The notes under the pieces were generated by a model that searched no databases, was not told where the DNA came from, and saw only the letters and a program-made list of their open reading frames with translations. From DATBQN01 sp963799925 (GTDB lineage: Bacteria; Acidobacteriota; Thermoanaerobaculia; Multivoradales; UBA5704), in NCBI GenBank assembly GCA_963799925.1, contig CAWCYZ010000001.1, positions 496,001 through 560,000 of the forward strand: a DNA stretch of 64,000 nucleotides, read 5' to 3'. This document shows positions 39,843-49,368 of this stretch, one piece after another. The position numbers and the translations under genes are program-made. Numbering within the stretch: the first letter of the stretch is position 1; each line of letters starts with the position of its first letter.

Positions 39843-40154
39843 ATGCACCCCGCCCGCCGTCTCGCCGGAGCGCTCGTCCTCGCCATGTCGCTGCCGCTCG
39901 CCGGCTGCCGGCATGGCGGCGCCGGGCTGGAGAGCGCGAGCGCCACGGAGAAGCCGGCACCCACGCCACCGCCACCGGCCGCGGGTCTGTACCAGCCGCC
40001 GCCTGCCGGTCCCGGCCTCCGCGCGCGGATCGATCCCGCCGAGGCGGCGAGCCTGCGCCAGCTCGAGCATCCGCTGGCGCCGCCGCATCACCGGCACACC
40101 GGCGCGCCGGCGCTATCCCACACCTTTCATCTCTCCCACCCGCGCTATCACTGA
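39843..40154 (+). CDS. Small proline-rich lipoprotein
   Basis: 103 residues starting at ATG 39843 after GAGAGATCG. The signal sequence ends in the lipobox LPLAGC (Cys 22), then a Pro-rich stretch (KPAPTPPPPAAGLYQPPPAG) and a His-rich C-terminus (PHHRHTGAPALSHTFHLSHP). No family recognised. The histidines may bind metal; that is only a suggestion. Confidence 0.5.
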   Translation: MHPARRLAGALVLAMSLPLAGCRHGGAGLESASATEKPAPTPPPPAAGLYQPPPAGPGLRARIDPAEAASLRQLEHPLAPPHHRHTGAPALSHTFHLSHPRYH

Positions 40155-40208
40155 CGTCTCCGCGGCACGCATCTTGCGTCGACCGTCCCGCCTGGAGGAC
40201 GACGACGC

Positions 40209-41110
40209 ATGCCTCGTTCGATATGGAAGGGGAGCATCAGCTTCGGCCTGGTGAACATCCCGGTCGGTCTCTACGCCGCCGAGACCCGTCACGAGCTGCA
40301 ATTCCATCTCCTCGACCAGCGCGACAAGTCGCCGGTGCGCTACAAGCGGGTGAGCGAGAAGAGCGGCAAGGAGGTGCCGTGGGGCGACATCGTCCGCGGC
40401 TACGAGTACGAGGAGGGGCACTACGTCATCCTCTCGGACGACGATCTCAAGCGGGCCAACCCCGCCGCGACGCAGACGATCGACATCACCGATTTCGTCG
40501 ACGCCGCCGAGATCAGCCCGACCTATTTCGACAAGCCCTACTACCTGGCGCCCGACAAGAAGGGGACGAAGGGCTACGCCCTGCTCCGCGAGGCTCTGCG
40601 CCGCACCGGCAAGATGGGGATCGCGACGGTCGTCATCCGCACCCGCCAGTACCTCGCCGCCGTGCTGCCGCAGGACGACGTCCTGGTGCTCGAGCTGCTG
40701 CGCTACGGGCACGAGCTGCGCGACGCCGGCGAGCTCGAGGTGCCGCACGGCGCGGCCGGGGTGAGCGACCGCGAGATCGAGATGGCCGAGCGGCTGATCG
40801 AGGGGATGGTCGACGCCTGGGAGCCCGGGAAGTACACCGACACCTATGAAAAGGACGTGATGGACATGATCGAGCGACGGGTCGAGAAGGGCGAGATCGA
40901 GGCGGTCAAGACGCCGGCGCCGAAGGCGGCGGCGGCCGGCGAGGGGAAGGTCGTCGACCTCATGATGCTCCTCAAGCGGAGCGTCGAGGAGACGGGGACA
41001 AGGGCGCCGCCGGGAAGAGCAAGCCGAAGGCCGCCGGCCACAAGAAGGCCGCCGCCAAGCCGCGCGCCGCGGCGGCCAAGCCCCGGGCGCAGCGCAAGAA
41101 GAGCGCCTGA
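40209..41110 (+). CDS. ku2: Ku end-binding protein, second copy (frameshift near 41000)
   Basis: Begins SIWKGSISFGLVNIPVGLYA and keeps the Ku core (IVRGYEYEEGHYVILSDDDL, YLAPDKKGTKGYALLREALR, VVDLMMLLKRSVEETG). As given the frame runs on into ligD2, making an apparent 1287-residue fusion. Adding one G to the G-run at about 40997-41000 instead gives DKGAAGKSKPKAAGHKKAAA, a Lys-rich Ku tail, and a TGA at 41108-41110. The 902-base length is one short of a multiple of three, which supports this. I treat ku2 and ligD2 as separate genes 10 bases apart. It differs from ku1 in lacking the paired cysteines. Confidence 0.9.
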
Positions 41111-41120
41111 GACCGCGTCC

Positions 41121-44072
41121 ATGGCCCTCGAGGAGTACAACCGCAAGCGGGATTTCAAGCAGACCCCGGAGCCCGCCGGGAAAAAGCCCCGGAAGCCGGC
41201 GGCGAAGAAAGGCTCCAAGGCCGCCGCCAAGGGGCTCTCCTTCGTCATCCAGAAGCACGCCGCGACCCGCCTCCACTACGACTTCCGCCTCGAGCTCGAC
41301 GGCGTCCTCAAGAGCTGGGCGGTGCCCAAGGGGCCGAGCCTCGACCCCGGCGAGAAGCGCCTCGCCGTCCACGTCGAGGACCACCCGATCGACTACGGCG
41401 GCTTCGAGGGGATCATCCCCAAAGGCCAGTACGGCGGCGGCACCGTCCTCCTCTGGGACCGCGGCACCTGGGAGCCGATCGAAGGGGACGCCCGCGACGC
41501 CGAGGCGGCGTACAGGAAGGGCCGCCTCAAGTTCCGCCTCCACGGCGACAAGCTCGAGGGGGCCTGGAACCTGGTGCGCATGGGCGGGCGGCGGAACGAC
41601 GGCGAGGACAACTGGCTGCTCATCAAAGAGAAGGACGACGAGGCGCGGCCCGGCAGCGGCGACTCGATCGTCGTCGAGCGGCCGGAGAGCGTCGAGACCG
41701 GCAAGAGCCTGGAGGAGATCGCCGACGACCCGGCGCGGGTCTGGCAATCCGACCGCCCGGCCGCGCAGGACCCGGCGGCGACCTTCAAGGAGAAGATCCG
41801 GCAGGTCGCCCATGCGGCGGGGAAGCAGGCGAAGGCCCCCGCGAAGCGTGCGGCGAAAGCCGCCGCGCCGCCGCCTGCCGCCGCGAAGCCCGCCGAGAGA
41901 TCCCAAGCCTCCGAGCTCGCGAGCCTCCCCGGCGCCCGGCGGGCGCCGCTCCCCGCCGGCGGCATCGAGCCGCAGCTCGCCACCCTCGTCGACCAGCCGC
42001 CCAAGGGCGAGGGATGGGTCCACGAGATCAAGTACGACGGCTATCGCGCCCTCCTCGAGATCGACGGCGGCGACGTCCACCTCTACACCCGGCGCGGCAA
42101 CGACTGGACGGCGCGCTTCCAGACGGTCGCCGCGGCGGCGCGGGATCTGCCGGCGAAGCAGGCGCTCCTCGACGGCGAGGTCGTGGTCCTCCTGCCCGAC
42201 GGCACCACCAGCTTCCAGGCGCTGCAGAACGCGCTCGCCGAGGAGCGGCAGGGGGAGCTCGTCTACTTCGCCTTCGACCTCCTCTACCTCGACAGCTACG
42301 ACCTGCGCGGGGCGCCGCTCGCGGCGCGCAAAGAGGCGCTGGGAGGGCTGCTCGCCGGCCTGCCGAGGGACGGCTCGATCCGCTACGGCGAGCACATCGC
42401 CGGGCGCGGCGAGGACTTCTTCCGCCAGGCCTGCAGCTTCGCCCTCGAGGGGGTGGTCGCCAAGCGCGCCGACCTCCCCTACCGCTCCGGGCGGAGCAAG
42501 GACTGGCTGAAGGTCAAGTGCAGCAAGCGCCAGGAGTTCGTCATCGTCGGCTACACCGACCCCGAGGGGTCGCGCACCGGCTTCGGCGCCCTGCTCCTCG
42601 CCGTCCACGACGACGCGGGCGGGCTCGTCTTCGCCGGCAAGGTGGGGACCGGCTTCGACCAGGCGGCGCTCGTCGACCTCCACCGCCGGCTGGCGAAGCT
42701 CGAGCGCCGGACGCCGGCCTTCGAGAACGCCCCGCGCGGCGCCGAGGCGCGCCGCTCGCACTGGGTCGAGCCGCGGCTCGTCGGCGAGGTCGTCTTCACC
42801 GAGTGGACGAAGGACGGCATCCTGCGCCACCCGTCGTTCCAGGGCCTCCGCGAGGACAAGGACCCGGCGGAGATCGTGCGCGAGCGGCCGGAGCCGGCCG
42901 GCGCCGCGGCCGCGGCCACGGCCACCGCCGAGGCGGAAGCCGCGGCGAAGACGAAGTCGAAGAAGACAGCGGCCGCCGGCAAGACCGCGACCGGCAAGGC
43001 GGCGAGCGCCGCGGCGAAGACGGCGCGGACGAAGAGCCGGAAGCCGGCCGGCCGTTCCCCCAAGGCCGCGGCGCAGCCCGACGGCCGTTCCCCTGAGGCC
43101 GCAGCGCAGCCCGACGGCCGTTCCCCCCAAGCCGCGGCGTCGAAGCCGGACGCTCCGGCGACATCGAAGAAGACCGCCAAGGGGGAAGAGATCGTCGGCG
43201 GCGTCCGCATCACCCATCCCGAGCGCGTTCTCTACCCCGGCCAGGGCCTGACCAAGCGCGACCTGGCGCTCTACTACGAGCGGGTCGCCGGCTGGATCCT
43301 CCCCTACTTGGCCGACCGGCCGCTCACCCTGGTGCGCTGCCCGGAGGGGCAGGCGAAGGAGTGCTTCTACCAGAAACACGTCTCGTACCAGTTCCCGGCC
43401 TCGATCGCCCGTGTCGACGTCGGCGAAGCGCAGCCCTACGGAGCGGTGCGCGACCTCTCGGGCCTCGTCGCGCTCGTCCAGATGGGCGCCTTAGAGCTCC
43501 ACATCTGGGGCTCGCACGTCGACCGCATCGAGCAGCCGGACTACATCGTCTTCGACCTCGACCCCGACGAGGGGCTCGCCTGGGAGCGGGTGGTCGAAGG
43601 CGCGCGCGCCGTCAAGGCGCGCCTGGAGGAGCTGGGGCTCGCGACCTTCTTGAAGACCACCGGCGGCAAGGGGCTCCACGTCGTCTCGCCGCTCGCCCGC
43701 CGCCTCGGCTGGGACGAGGTCAAGGCGTTCACCAAGGCGGTTTCGGAGTCGATCGTCCACGACGAGCCGCAGCGCTACACCTCGATGCTCCCCAAGGTCC
43801 GCCGCCAGGGGAAGATCTTCATCGACTACCTGCGGAACGGCCGCGGCGCCACCTCGATCACCGCCTACTCCACCCGCGCCCGCCCCGGCGCGCCGGTCTC
43901 GGCGCCGCTCTTCTGGGAAGAGCTCGACGACCCCGAGATCCGCGGCAACACCTTCACCGTCGAGAACCTCCCGGCGCGCCTCGACGCCCTCCCATCGGAT
44001 CCCTGGGAAGGCTTCGCCAAGGCGGCCAAGGCGATCACCGTGAAGATGCTGAAGGCCGTCGGGGCGGGGTGA
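41121..44072 (+). CDS. ligD2: Multifunctional DNA ligase D, second copy
   Basis: 983 residues from ATG 41121, with the classic start LEEYNRKRDFKQTPEP. Order is phosphoesterase (about 38-200, KHAATRLHYDFRLE), ligase (about 270-570, EIKYDGYR with lysine near 304, LLDGEVVVLLPDG, LEGVVAKRADLPYRSGR) and polymerase (about 690-980, FDLDPDEGLAW, KTTGGKGLHVVSPLA, RNGRGATSITAYSTRARPGA). A Lys/Ala-rich linker contains three 13-residue repeats of the type GRSPKAAAQPD. It is tandem with ku2, so end binding and sealing are co-expressed; it is a distant paralogue of ligD1. Confidence 0.94.
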   Translation: MALEEYNRKRDFKQTPEPAGKKPRKPAAKKGSKAAAKGLSFVIQKHAATRLHYDFRLELDGVLKSWAVPKGPSLDPGEKRLAVHVEDHPIDYGGFEGIIPKGQYGGGTVLLWDRGTWEPIEGDARDAEAAYRKGRLKFRLHGDKLEGAWNLVRMGGRRNDGEDNWLLIKEKDDEARPGSGDSIVVERPESVETGKSLEEIADDPARVWQSDRPAAQDPAATFKEKIRQVAHAAGKQAKAPAKRAAKAAAPPPAAAKPAERSQASELASLPGARRAPLPAGGIEPQLATLVDQPPKGEGWVHEIKYDGYRALLEIDGGDVHLYTRRGNDWTARFQTVAAAARDLPAKQALLDGEVVVLLPDGTTSFQALQNALAEERQGELVYFAFDLLYLDSYDLRGAPLAARKEALGGLLAGLPRDGSIRYGEHIAGRGEDFFRQACSFALEGVVAKRADLPYRSGRSKDWLKVKCSKRQEFVIVGYTDPEGSRTGFGALLLAVHDDAGGLVFAGKVGTGFDQAALVDLHRRLAKLERRTPAFENAPRGAEARRSHWVEPRLVGEVVFTEWTKDGILRHPSFQGLREDKDPAEIVRERPEPAGAAAAATATAEAEAAAKTKSKKTAAAGKTATGKAASAAAKTARTKSRKPAGRSPKAAAQPDGRSPEAAAQPDGRSPQAAASKPDAPATSKKTAKGEEIVGGVRITHPERVLYPGQGLTKRDLALYYERVAGWILPYLADRPLTLVRCPEGQAKECFYQKHVSYQFPASIARVDVGEAQPYGAVRDLSGLVALVQMGALELHIWGSHVDRIEQPDYIVFDLDPDEGLAWERVVEGARAVKARLEELGLATFLKTTGGKGLHVVSPLARRLGWDEVKAFTKAVSESIVHDEPQRYTSMLPKVRRQGKIFIDYLRNGRGATSITAYSTRARPGAPVSAPLFWEELDDPEIRGNTFTVENLPARLDALPSDPWEGFAKAAKAITVKMLKAVGAG

Positions 44073-44098
44073 CGCAGCCTCGCCGGCACGCTCGTCGC

Positions 44099-44980
44099 CT
44101 ACGACAGCGCCACAGCCTCCGGCGGCCGCGGTTTGGGGCCGCTCACGTCGACCCAGCTCTTGACGCCGGTGGCGACGAGGATGACGGCGCCGCCGGCTAG
44201 CGACCAGGCGCTCGGCCGCTCGCCGTGGACGATCCAGGCCCAGATCGGGTTCAGGACCGGCTCGAGGAGGAGCAGCAGCGACGCCTCGATCGCCGGCACC
44301 ACCTCGAGGGCGCGGGTGAGGAAATAGTAGGCGACACCGATCTGGCAGGTGCCGAGGTAGACGAGGATCGCCCAGTCGCCGGCGTGCGGCGTGGCGAGCG
44401 GCAGCGCCACGGCGAGGCCGATCCCACAGGCGAGGACGTTGCCCCACACCGACGCCGAGGCGGACGAGCCGCCGTCGCGGCCGAGGAAGCGCAGGCCGAT
44501 CACCGTCCCCGCCCAGAAGACGCCGGAGACGACGGCGAGGAGGTCGCCCAGGAACGGGTTGGGCGCGGTCGCCGAGGTCGGGTCGACGCCGACGAAGAAG
44601 AGCGCCATGCCGCCGGCCAAGACCGCCATGAACGGCAGGTCGCGGCGGCGGAGCGGCTCCCTGAGGAGCAGCGGGGCGAGGAGCACGACATAGAGCGGCG
44701 AGGTGTCCTGGAGGAAGATCGTCGACGCCGCCGTGGTCAGCTTGTTGGCGAGGACGAAGAGGAGCATCGTCGCCGCGTAGACCGCGGCCACCGCGACGTC
44801 GCGCGGCCGCGGCGCCCGCCGCGCCCGCGGCAGCAAGGCGAGGAGTGCCAGCGCCGCGATCCCCGAGCGCATTCCCGCCACCTGCCACCCGGAGAGATGG
44901 ACCGCTTTGATCGCCGCGCCGCCCGAGGAGAAGAGGAGCGCGGCGCCGAGGACCGCCAAGCGCGCGGCGAGGCGGGACAT
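44099..44980 (-). CDS. EamA/DMT-superfamily transporter
   Basis: 293 residues, ten hydrophobic segments in two related halves as in EamA drug/metabolite transporters (first half GAALLFSSGGAAIKAVHLSG, second half GVFWAGTVIGLRFLGRDG and ALEVVPAIEASLLLLLEPVL). The EPVLNPIWAW motif is characteristic. Substrate cannot be predicted. It converges with ligD2, with 26 bases between the stops. Confidence 0.88.
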   Translation of the reverse strand: MSRLAARLAVLGAALLFSSGGAAIKAVHLSGWQVAGMRSGIAALALLALLPRARRAPRPRDVAVAAVYAATMLLFVLANKLTTAASTIFLQDTSPLYVVLLAPLLLREPLRRRDLPFMAVLAGGMALFFVGVDPTSATAPNPFLGDLLAVVSGVFWAGTVIGLRFLGRDGGSSASASVWGNVLACGIGLAVALPLATPHAGDWAILVYLGTCQIGVAYYFLTRALEVVPAIEASLLLLLEPVLNPIWAWIVHGERPSAWSLAGGAVILVATGVKSWVDVSGPKPRPPEAVALS

Positions 44981-45203
44981 GGGCCGGTGACCCGGCGATC
45001 CCGCTCCCCGCGCCACGGCTTCTACGCCATCTGCTCCGTCGCGCTCCACGGCGGGCATTCTCCCCGGACGCCGCTCCGGTGCCAAGGGGCGAACTTTCCC
45101 CGCACCGGGGCGCCCTTGGTGTTGGCCGCCGGACGCTGCAGGTGGTCCGCACCTCGGCGAAGGCCATCGCGCGGTCTCTCGCGTCGTGGAGGTGCGCTGG
45201 CCT

Positions 45204-45232
45204 TTGACAGCCTTCCCGCGCACCGTTACCTT
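45204..45232 (+). promoter_or_regulatory. Sigma-70-like promoter of the VOC gene
   Basis: TTGACA (45204-45209), a 17-base spacer and TACCTT (45227-45232), about 25 bases before the ATG at 45257. The rest of the 44981-45256 gap contains only GC-rich hairpins and no gene that I can support. Confidence 0.5.
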
Positions 45233-45256
45233 CTCGCCGAGATCGGGAGGGATGCC

Positions 45257-45658
45257 ATGGTCAAGACCTATGGCCTGACGCACGTGGCGCTGGCGGTCCG
45301 CGACGCCGAGCGGTCGCTCGCCTTCTACCAGGAGGTGCTGGGGATGGTGGCGGTCTACCGGCGGCCGGGCTTCGTCCAGGCGCAGACGCCGGGGAGCCGC
45401 GACGTGCTGGTCTTCGAGGAGGACGCCGCGCGGGCGGGACCGGGCGGCGGCATCGTCCACTTCGGCTTCCGGCTGACCGATCCGGGGGACATCGACGCCG
45501 CGGCCGCCGCCGTCGAGCGGGCCGGCGGCACGATCCGCGAGAAGGGCGAGTTCTGCCCCGGCGAGCCCTACGTCTTCTTCACCGACCCGGACGGCTACGA
45601 GGTCGAGATCTGGCACGAGCTGCCGACGCCGATCGATCCGCCGCGGACATCGAGCTGA
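45257..45658 (+). CDS. VOC-family (glyoxalase/dioxygenase fold) protein
   Basis: 133 residues with ribosome binding site GGGAGGG. Two beta-alpha-beta-beta-beta units: first LTHVALAVRDAERSLAFYQE with the first metal His, second IVHFGFRLTD and FFTDPDGYEVEIWHE with His and Glu ligands. The set His-His-Glu fits glyoxalase I or metallothiol transferase-like members; substrate unknown. Stop is followed by a strong hairpin. Confidence 0.82.
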   Translation: MVKTYGLTHVALAVRDAERSLAFYQEVLGMVAVYRRPGFVQAQTPGSRDVLVFEEDAARAGPGGGIVHFGFRLTDPGDIDAAAAAVERAGGTIREKGEFCPGEPYVFFTDPDGYEVEIWHELPTPIDPPRTSS

Positions 45659-45666
45659 CCGACGAC

Positions 45667-45693
45667 GCCCCGCCGCTGCACGAGCGGCGGGGC
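45667..45693. terminator. Bidirectional hairpin between convergent genes
   Basis: A perfect 11-bp stem (GCCCCGCCGCT / AGCGGCGGGGC) with loop GCACG lies between the stops of the VOC gene and the BNR-propeller gene. No T-run on either strand. Confidence 0.5.
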
Positions 45694-45702
45694 GAGATCC
45701 CT

Positions 45703-47778
45703 CTACGGCGCGTAGACGAAGAGCCCGCCGGGCTCTTCCGTTCCGGCATAGACGACGCCGGGATGGAAGGGATCGGCCGCGAGGCCGAAGACGATGCCGC
45801 CGGGGAGGCCGGCGAGGCGCTGCCAGGTGGCGCCCTGGTCGCGCGACACGTAGACCCCGCGGGTGGTCCCGACGTACAGCGCGCGGGTCGCCGGGTCGAT
45901 CGCCAGCCGCAAGGTTTCGAAGGCCGGGTCGGTCGGCAGCCCGGCGTCCGCCGGGGCCCAGGTCGCCCCGGCGTCGACGCTCTTGAGCACCCGCTCGGGG
46001 GTCTCCCCCGTCGCGGCGTAGAGGGTGCGCGGGAACGCCGGGTCGAGCACCAGGTCGGTCAGGGGACCGACCGGCAGCTCGTGGAAGGTGGCTCCACCAT
46101 CGCGGCTGCCGAAGGTGCGGCTGCCGACGAGGTAGACGAGCCAGGGGTGAGCGGGGTCGATCCTCACCGCGTGGAACTGCCCCTGCGCCCCCGGCGCCAT
46201 CAGGCGGCTGGAGACGTCGCTCCAGGTGGACCCGCCGTCGACGCTCTCCAGGACCGCGAGCTGAGGCGGGAAATCCGGGCAGCCGAGGCCGCTGCAGCTC
46301 GTCATCGACCAGCCGGCGGCGAAAACGACCCGCGAGTTTCCTGGCGCGACCGCGGCGCTCGCCAGCAGGATCCGCGGCGCCGGCAACATCGACCAATGGC
46401 CGCCGCCGTCGAGGGTGCGGAAGAGCCCGCCGCCGGCGGCGTAGACGACCTGCGGGCGATTGGGATCGAAGTCGAAGCTGAAGACCGTGGAGATGTTCGT
46501 GCCCACCGTCAGCACGGGCGCCGCCGGCTGCCAGGTGGCGCCGCGGTCGCGGCTCTCGAAGGCGCCGAGCTCGGTACGGGTGTCGCTGCCGCCGACGTGG
46601 GCTTCGACATAGAGAGTCCCCGCGGTGTGCGGATCGGCCCCCACCGTGGTGATCGCCGTCGCCCGCAGGCCCGACTGCGCGCTCAGCCAGGCCGGCCAGC
46701 GGCTGAGCCGCTTCAGCACGCCGAGCCCGGAGGCGGCGAAGGCGCGAGCCGGACGGGCCGGGTCGATGGCGATCGCATGCACGTCCTTGGGCAGCGCCGC
46801 CGGCATGTCCTGCGGCACCGCCTCGGCGGTCCAGGTGGCGCCGCCATTGTCGCTGCTGTACAGATTGAACGTCACCTGGCCCGACCTGGGGAAGTAGTTG
46901 CCCCCGGCGTAGAGCCGGCCGGAGGTCGAGACGGCGAGCACACGCGGCAGGACGATCGGGACCGGCAGGCGGAGGGGAGCCCAGGTACGGCCGCCGTCCA
47001 GGCTGCGGAAGAAGCCCGCGGGCTTGCCGAGGCCGCCGTTGCCGCCGAGGTAGAGGGTGGCGGGGTGGCGCGGGTCGATGGCGAAGACCTCGATCCCACC
47101 GGAGGGGAGGGCGGCGGACTGGTCGGTCCAGTGCCGGCCGGCGTCGAGGGTCTCGTAGAGCGTGAAGTCGAGCACCGCGTAGGCCCTGTCCGGCCGGGTG
47201 GGGTCGACCGCCAAGGCGAAGTCGAAGAACGGCCTGACGAGGCCGCCGTCCGCCTCGTGCCAGGTGATGCCGCCGTCATCGCTCCTCCAGAGCTGCTCGA
47301 CGCCCTCGGGGAGGGTCTGGAGGACGGCATAGAGGCGCTGGTGCGACGACGGGGCGACCGCCACCCGGCGCACCCTGCCGGTGAGGGCGGTCAGGGCCCA
47401 GGTGCGCCCGCCGTCGCTCGACTTCGAGAGCCCCGCCTCGGTGGCGGCGTAGGCCGTCGCCGGATCGGCCGGATCGGCCGCCACGTCCTGCACCTCGAAG
47501 CCGGCGAGCCCGGCGTTCGAAGCGATCCACGAGGCGGCGCCGTCGTCGCTCCGGAAGACGCCGGCGTCGGCGGTCGCCGCCAGCACGCTGCCCGGGCCCG
47601 CGGTCACCGCGAGCGCGTTGACCAGCGCCGTGGAGGGACCGATCCGCGTCCAGTGCGGCGATGGCGATTGCGCGCCAGCCCGGGCCGGCGATGCGGCGAA
47701 TCCGGCGAGGCCGGCGAGGCCGGCGGCGGAGAGAGCGGTGACGACGGCGAGCTTCCAACCCGAGCGGAACCCGATCAT
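45703..47778 (-). CDS. Secreted sialidase-like/VPS10-like BNR propeller protein
   Basis: 691 residues from ATG 47778 with ribosome binding site AAGGAGG and a signal peptide (LAVVTALSAAGLAGLAGFAA). At least ten Asp-box repeats (VFRSDDGAASW, LSKSSDGGRTW, LWRSDDGGITW, LYSSDNGGATW, VLESVDGGSTW, TFGSRDGGATF, VLKSVDAGATW, YVSRDQGATW) define a large BNR beta-propeller. No sialidase catalytic Arg triad or RIP motif was seen, so it is probably a binding or photosystem-stability-factor-like protein rather than a glycosidase. Confidence 0.8.
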   Translation of the reverse strand: MIGFRSGWKLAVVTALSAAGLAGLAGFAASPARAGAQSPSPHWTRIGPSTALVNALAVTAGPGSVLAATADAGVFRSDDGAASWIASNAGLAGFEVQDVAADPADPATAYAATEAGLSKSSDGGRTWALTALTGRVRRVAVAPSSHQRLYAVLQTLPEGVEQLWRSDDGGITWHEADGGLVRPFFDFALAVDPTRPDRAYAVLDFTLYETLDAGRHWTDQSAALPSGGIEVFAIDPRHPATLYLGGNGGLGKPAGFFRSLDGGRTWAPLRLPVPIVLPRVLAVSTSGRLYAGGNYFPRSGQVTFNLYSSDNGGATWTAEAVPQDMPAALPKDVHAIAIDPARPARAFAASGLGVLKRLSRWPAWLSAQSGLRATAITTVGADPHTAGTLYVEAHVGGSDTRTELGAFESRDRGATWQPAAPVLTVGTNISTVFSFDFDPNRPQVVYAAGGGLFRTLDGGGHWSMLPAPRILLASAAVAPGNSRVVFAAGWSMTSCSGLGCPDFPPQLAVLESVDGGSTWSDVSSRLMAPGAQGQFHAVRIDPAHPWLVYLVGSRTFGSRDGGATFHELPVGPLTDLVLDPAFPRTLYAATGETPERVLKSVDAGATWAPADAGLPTDPAFETLRLAIDPATRALYVGTTRGVYVSRDQGATWQRLAGLPGGIVFGLAADPFHPGVVYAGTEEPGGLFVYAP

Positions 47779-47913
47779 GTCGACCTCCTTGGCCGATCTC
47801 CGGCCGGACCTATGCTGATCTCTGGCACGGTATACGGCCGGCCGCGGGCGATCGTTGAAGGGCTCAGGTCGAGCTCGGGATTTCCATTCGATCACCGATC
47901 GATCATCGAGCGG

Positions 47914-49002
47914 TCACCCCGGAAAGAAATAGAACACGATCGCGAGGATCACGTAGACGGCGAGGAGCTGCACCCCTTCCAACCAGTTGCTCTCGCCGTC
48001 GCCGGCGATCTGGGCGGCGAGGAGGACGGCGACGACGACGGCGATGACCTCGGGGGCGGAGAAGACGAGGTCCATCGGCGCCGCGCCGAGGAAGTGGCTG
48101 GCGATGACGAGGAGGGGGGCGACGACGAGGGCGATCTGGATGCTGCTGCCGAGGGCGATGCCGAGGGCGAGGTCCATGCGGTTCTTGCGCGCCAGGAGGA
48201 CGGCCGTGGCGTGCTCGGCGGCGTTGCCGGCGATGGCGACGACGACGATGCCGATGAAGATGTCGCTCATCCCCAGGGCGTGCGCCGCCGCCTCGACCGT
48301 CCCCACCAGGACCTCCGAGAGCCAGGCGACGACCGCCGTGGCGCCGAGCAGGACGGCGAGCGCCCGGCCGCGGCTCATCGGCGAGCGGCCCTCGTCCGCC
48401 GCCGGCGCCTTGGGCGGCGGCCCGCAGCCGGCGAAGAGCTCCTTGTGGGTGTGGAGCGAGAACCAGAGCCCCAGCGCGTAGGTGGCGAGGAGGACGCCGG
48501 CGATGGCGAGCGACAGGCGGCCCTCGAACGCCGCCGCGCGCCGGCCGCCGAAGTGGTGGTAGGCGGCGGGCATGACCAGGCCGATGGCGGCGAGGAGGAG
48601 CATCGTCGCCTGCGAGCGGGCGCCCGAGCGGTTGAAGCGCTGCTCCTGGTGGCGCACCCCGCCGGCGAGGATCGCGGCGCCGAGAACCAGGAGGACGTTG
48701 CCCAGGATCGAGCCGGTGAGCGAGGCCTTGACCACCGCGATCAGCCCATGGCGCAGCGCCATCCAGCCGATGATCAGCTCGGCGGCATTGCCGAAGGTGG
48801 CGTTCAGGAGCGCCCCCGGCCCGTCGCCGATCGTCGCCGCCAGGTCCTCGGTCGCCCGGCCGATCCAGCCGGCGAGCGGCACGATGGCGCCGCAGGCGCA
48901 GAAGAAGGTCCAGGTGGGGGACGCGCCGGTGAAATGGAGGACGGCGGTGATCGGCACCAGGACCAGCAGCCAGTCGAGCGAGGGGCGAAGGCGGCGCGGC
49001 AT
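47914..49002 (-). CDS. Calcium/proton exchanger (CaCA family)
   Basis: 362 residues, eleven or so hydrophobic helices in two inverted halves. Each half has the ion-binding alpha-repeat: GALLNATFGNAAELIIGWMA with SLTGSILGNVLLVLG, and VVAIAGNAAEHATAVLLARK with GIALGSSIQIALVVAPLLV. These are the diagnostic Gx-N-A-x-E motifs of Cax/ChaA antiporters that expel calcium in exchange for protons. An acidic cytoplasmic loop is short. Confidence 0.92.
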   Translation of the reverse strand: MPRRLRPSLDWLLVLVPITAVLHFTGASPTWTFFCACGAIVPLAGWIGRATEDLAATIGDGPGALLNATFGNAAELIIGWMALRHGLIAVVKASLTGSILGNVLLVLGAAILAGGVRHQEQRFNRSGARSQATMLLLAAIGLVMPAAYHHFGGRRAAAFEGRLSLAIAGVLLATYALGLWFSLHTHKELFAGCGPPPKAPAADEGRSPMSRGRALAVLLGATAVVAWLSEVLVGTVEAAAHALGMSDIFIGIVVVAIAGNAAEHATAVLLARKNRMDLALGIALGSSIQIALVVAPLLVIASHFLGAAPMDLVFSAPEVIAVVVAVLLAAQIAGDGESNWLEGVQLLAVYVILAIVFYFFPG

Positions 49003-49160
49003 GCGCCGGCGATCATATCCGGGGCGGAAGCGCTACCGCGGAGAGGGTGGGTTGCGGCTCCCCAAAGGGAGAGAGCAGGACGCCTCCGGCGAGCCGGGTG
49101 GCAATCGCCTCTGCAGGGCGGCTCGCAGGCCCCTTCGACACGTCTTACATCCCTGGTAAG

Positions 49161-49354
49161 ATGACGCTCATGAAGGACGCCACCCGGGTGACCAGCAAGG
49201 GCCAGTCGTCATTCCCAAGCCCGTCCGCGAGCAGCTCCGGTGGACGCCGGGCACTCAGCTCGCCGTCGAGATCATGGGCGATGGCGCCGTGCGCCTGACT
49301 CGGCTCGCGGCCGAGGACTCCATCGACATCATCCGATTGCCCCGAAGTACCTAA
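49161..49354 (+). pseudogene. AbrB/MazE-like antitoxin, one-base frameshift
   Basis: The ATG at 49161 (or 49170) leads to DATRVTSKGQ, the standard start of a swapped-hairpin AbrB domain. After it one base is missing (near 49205); the next frame continues IPKPVREQLRWTPGTQLAVE and ends at TAA 49352-49354. With one base restored the protein is 64 residues, normal for AbrB-type antitoxins. No VapC-like toxin follows; the next gene is a small membrane protein. Confidence 0.65.
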
Positions 49355-49368
49355 CCGCGGAGCCTTCC

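Noticed and set aside
40209..44072. A natural 1287-residue Ku-LigD fusion protein
   Set aside because: The joint sequence lacks Ku tail features, and one restored base gives a proper Ku stop and a separate ligD2 start. The length of the Ku part is one short of a multiple of three.
45703..47778. Active sialidase
   Set aside because: Asp-box repeats are present, but no catalytic arginine triad or nucleophile Tyr/Glu arrangement was seen.
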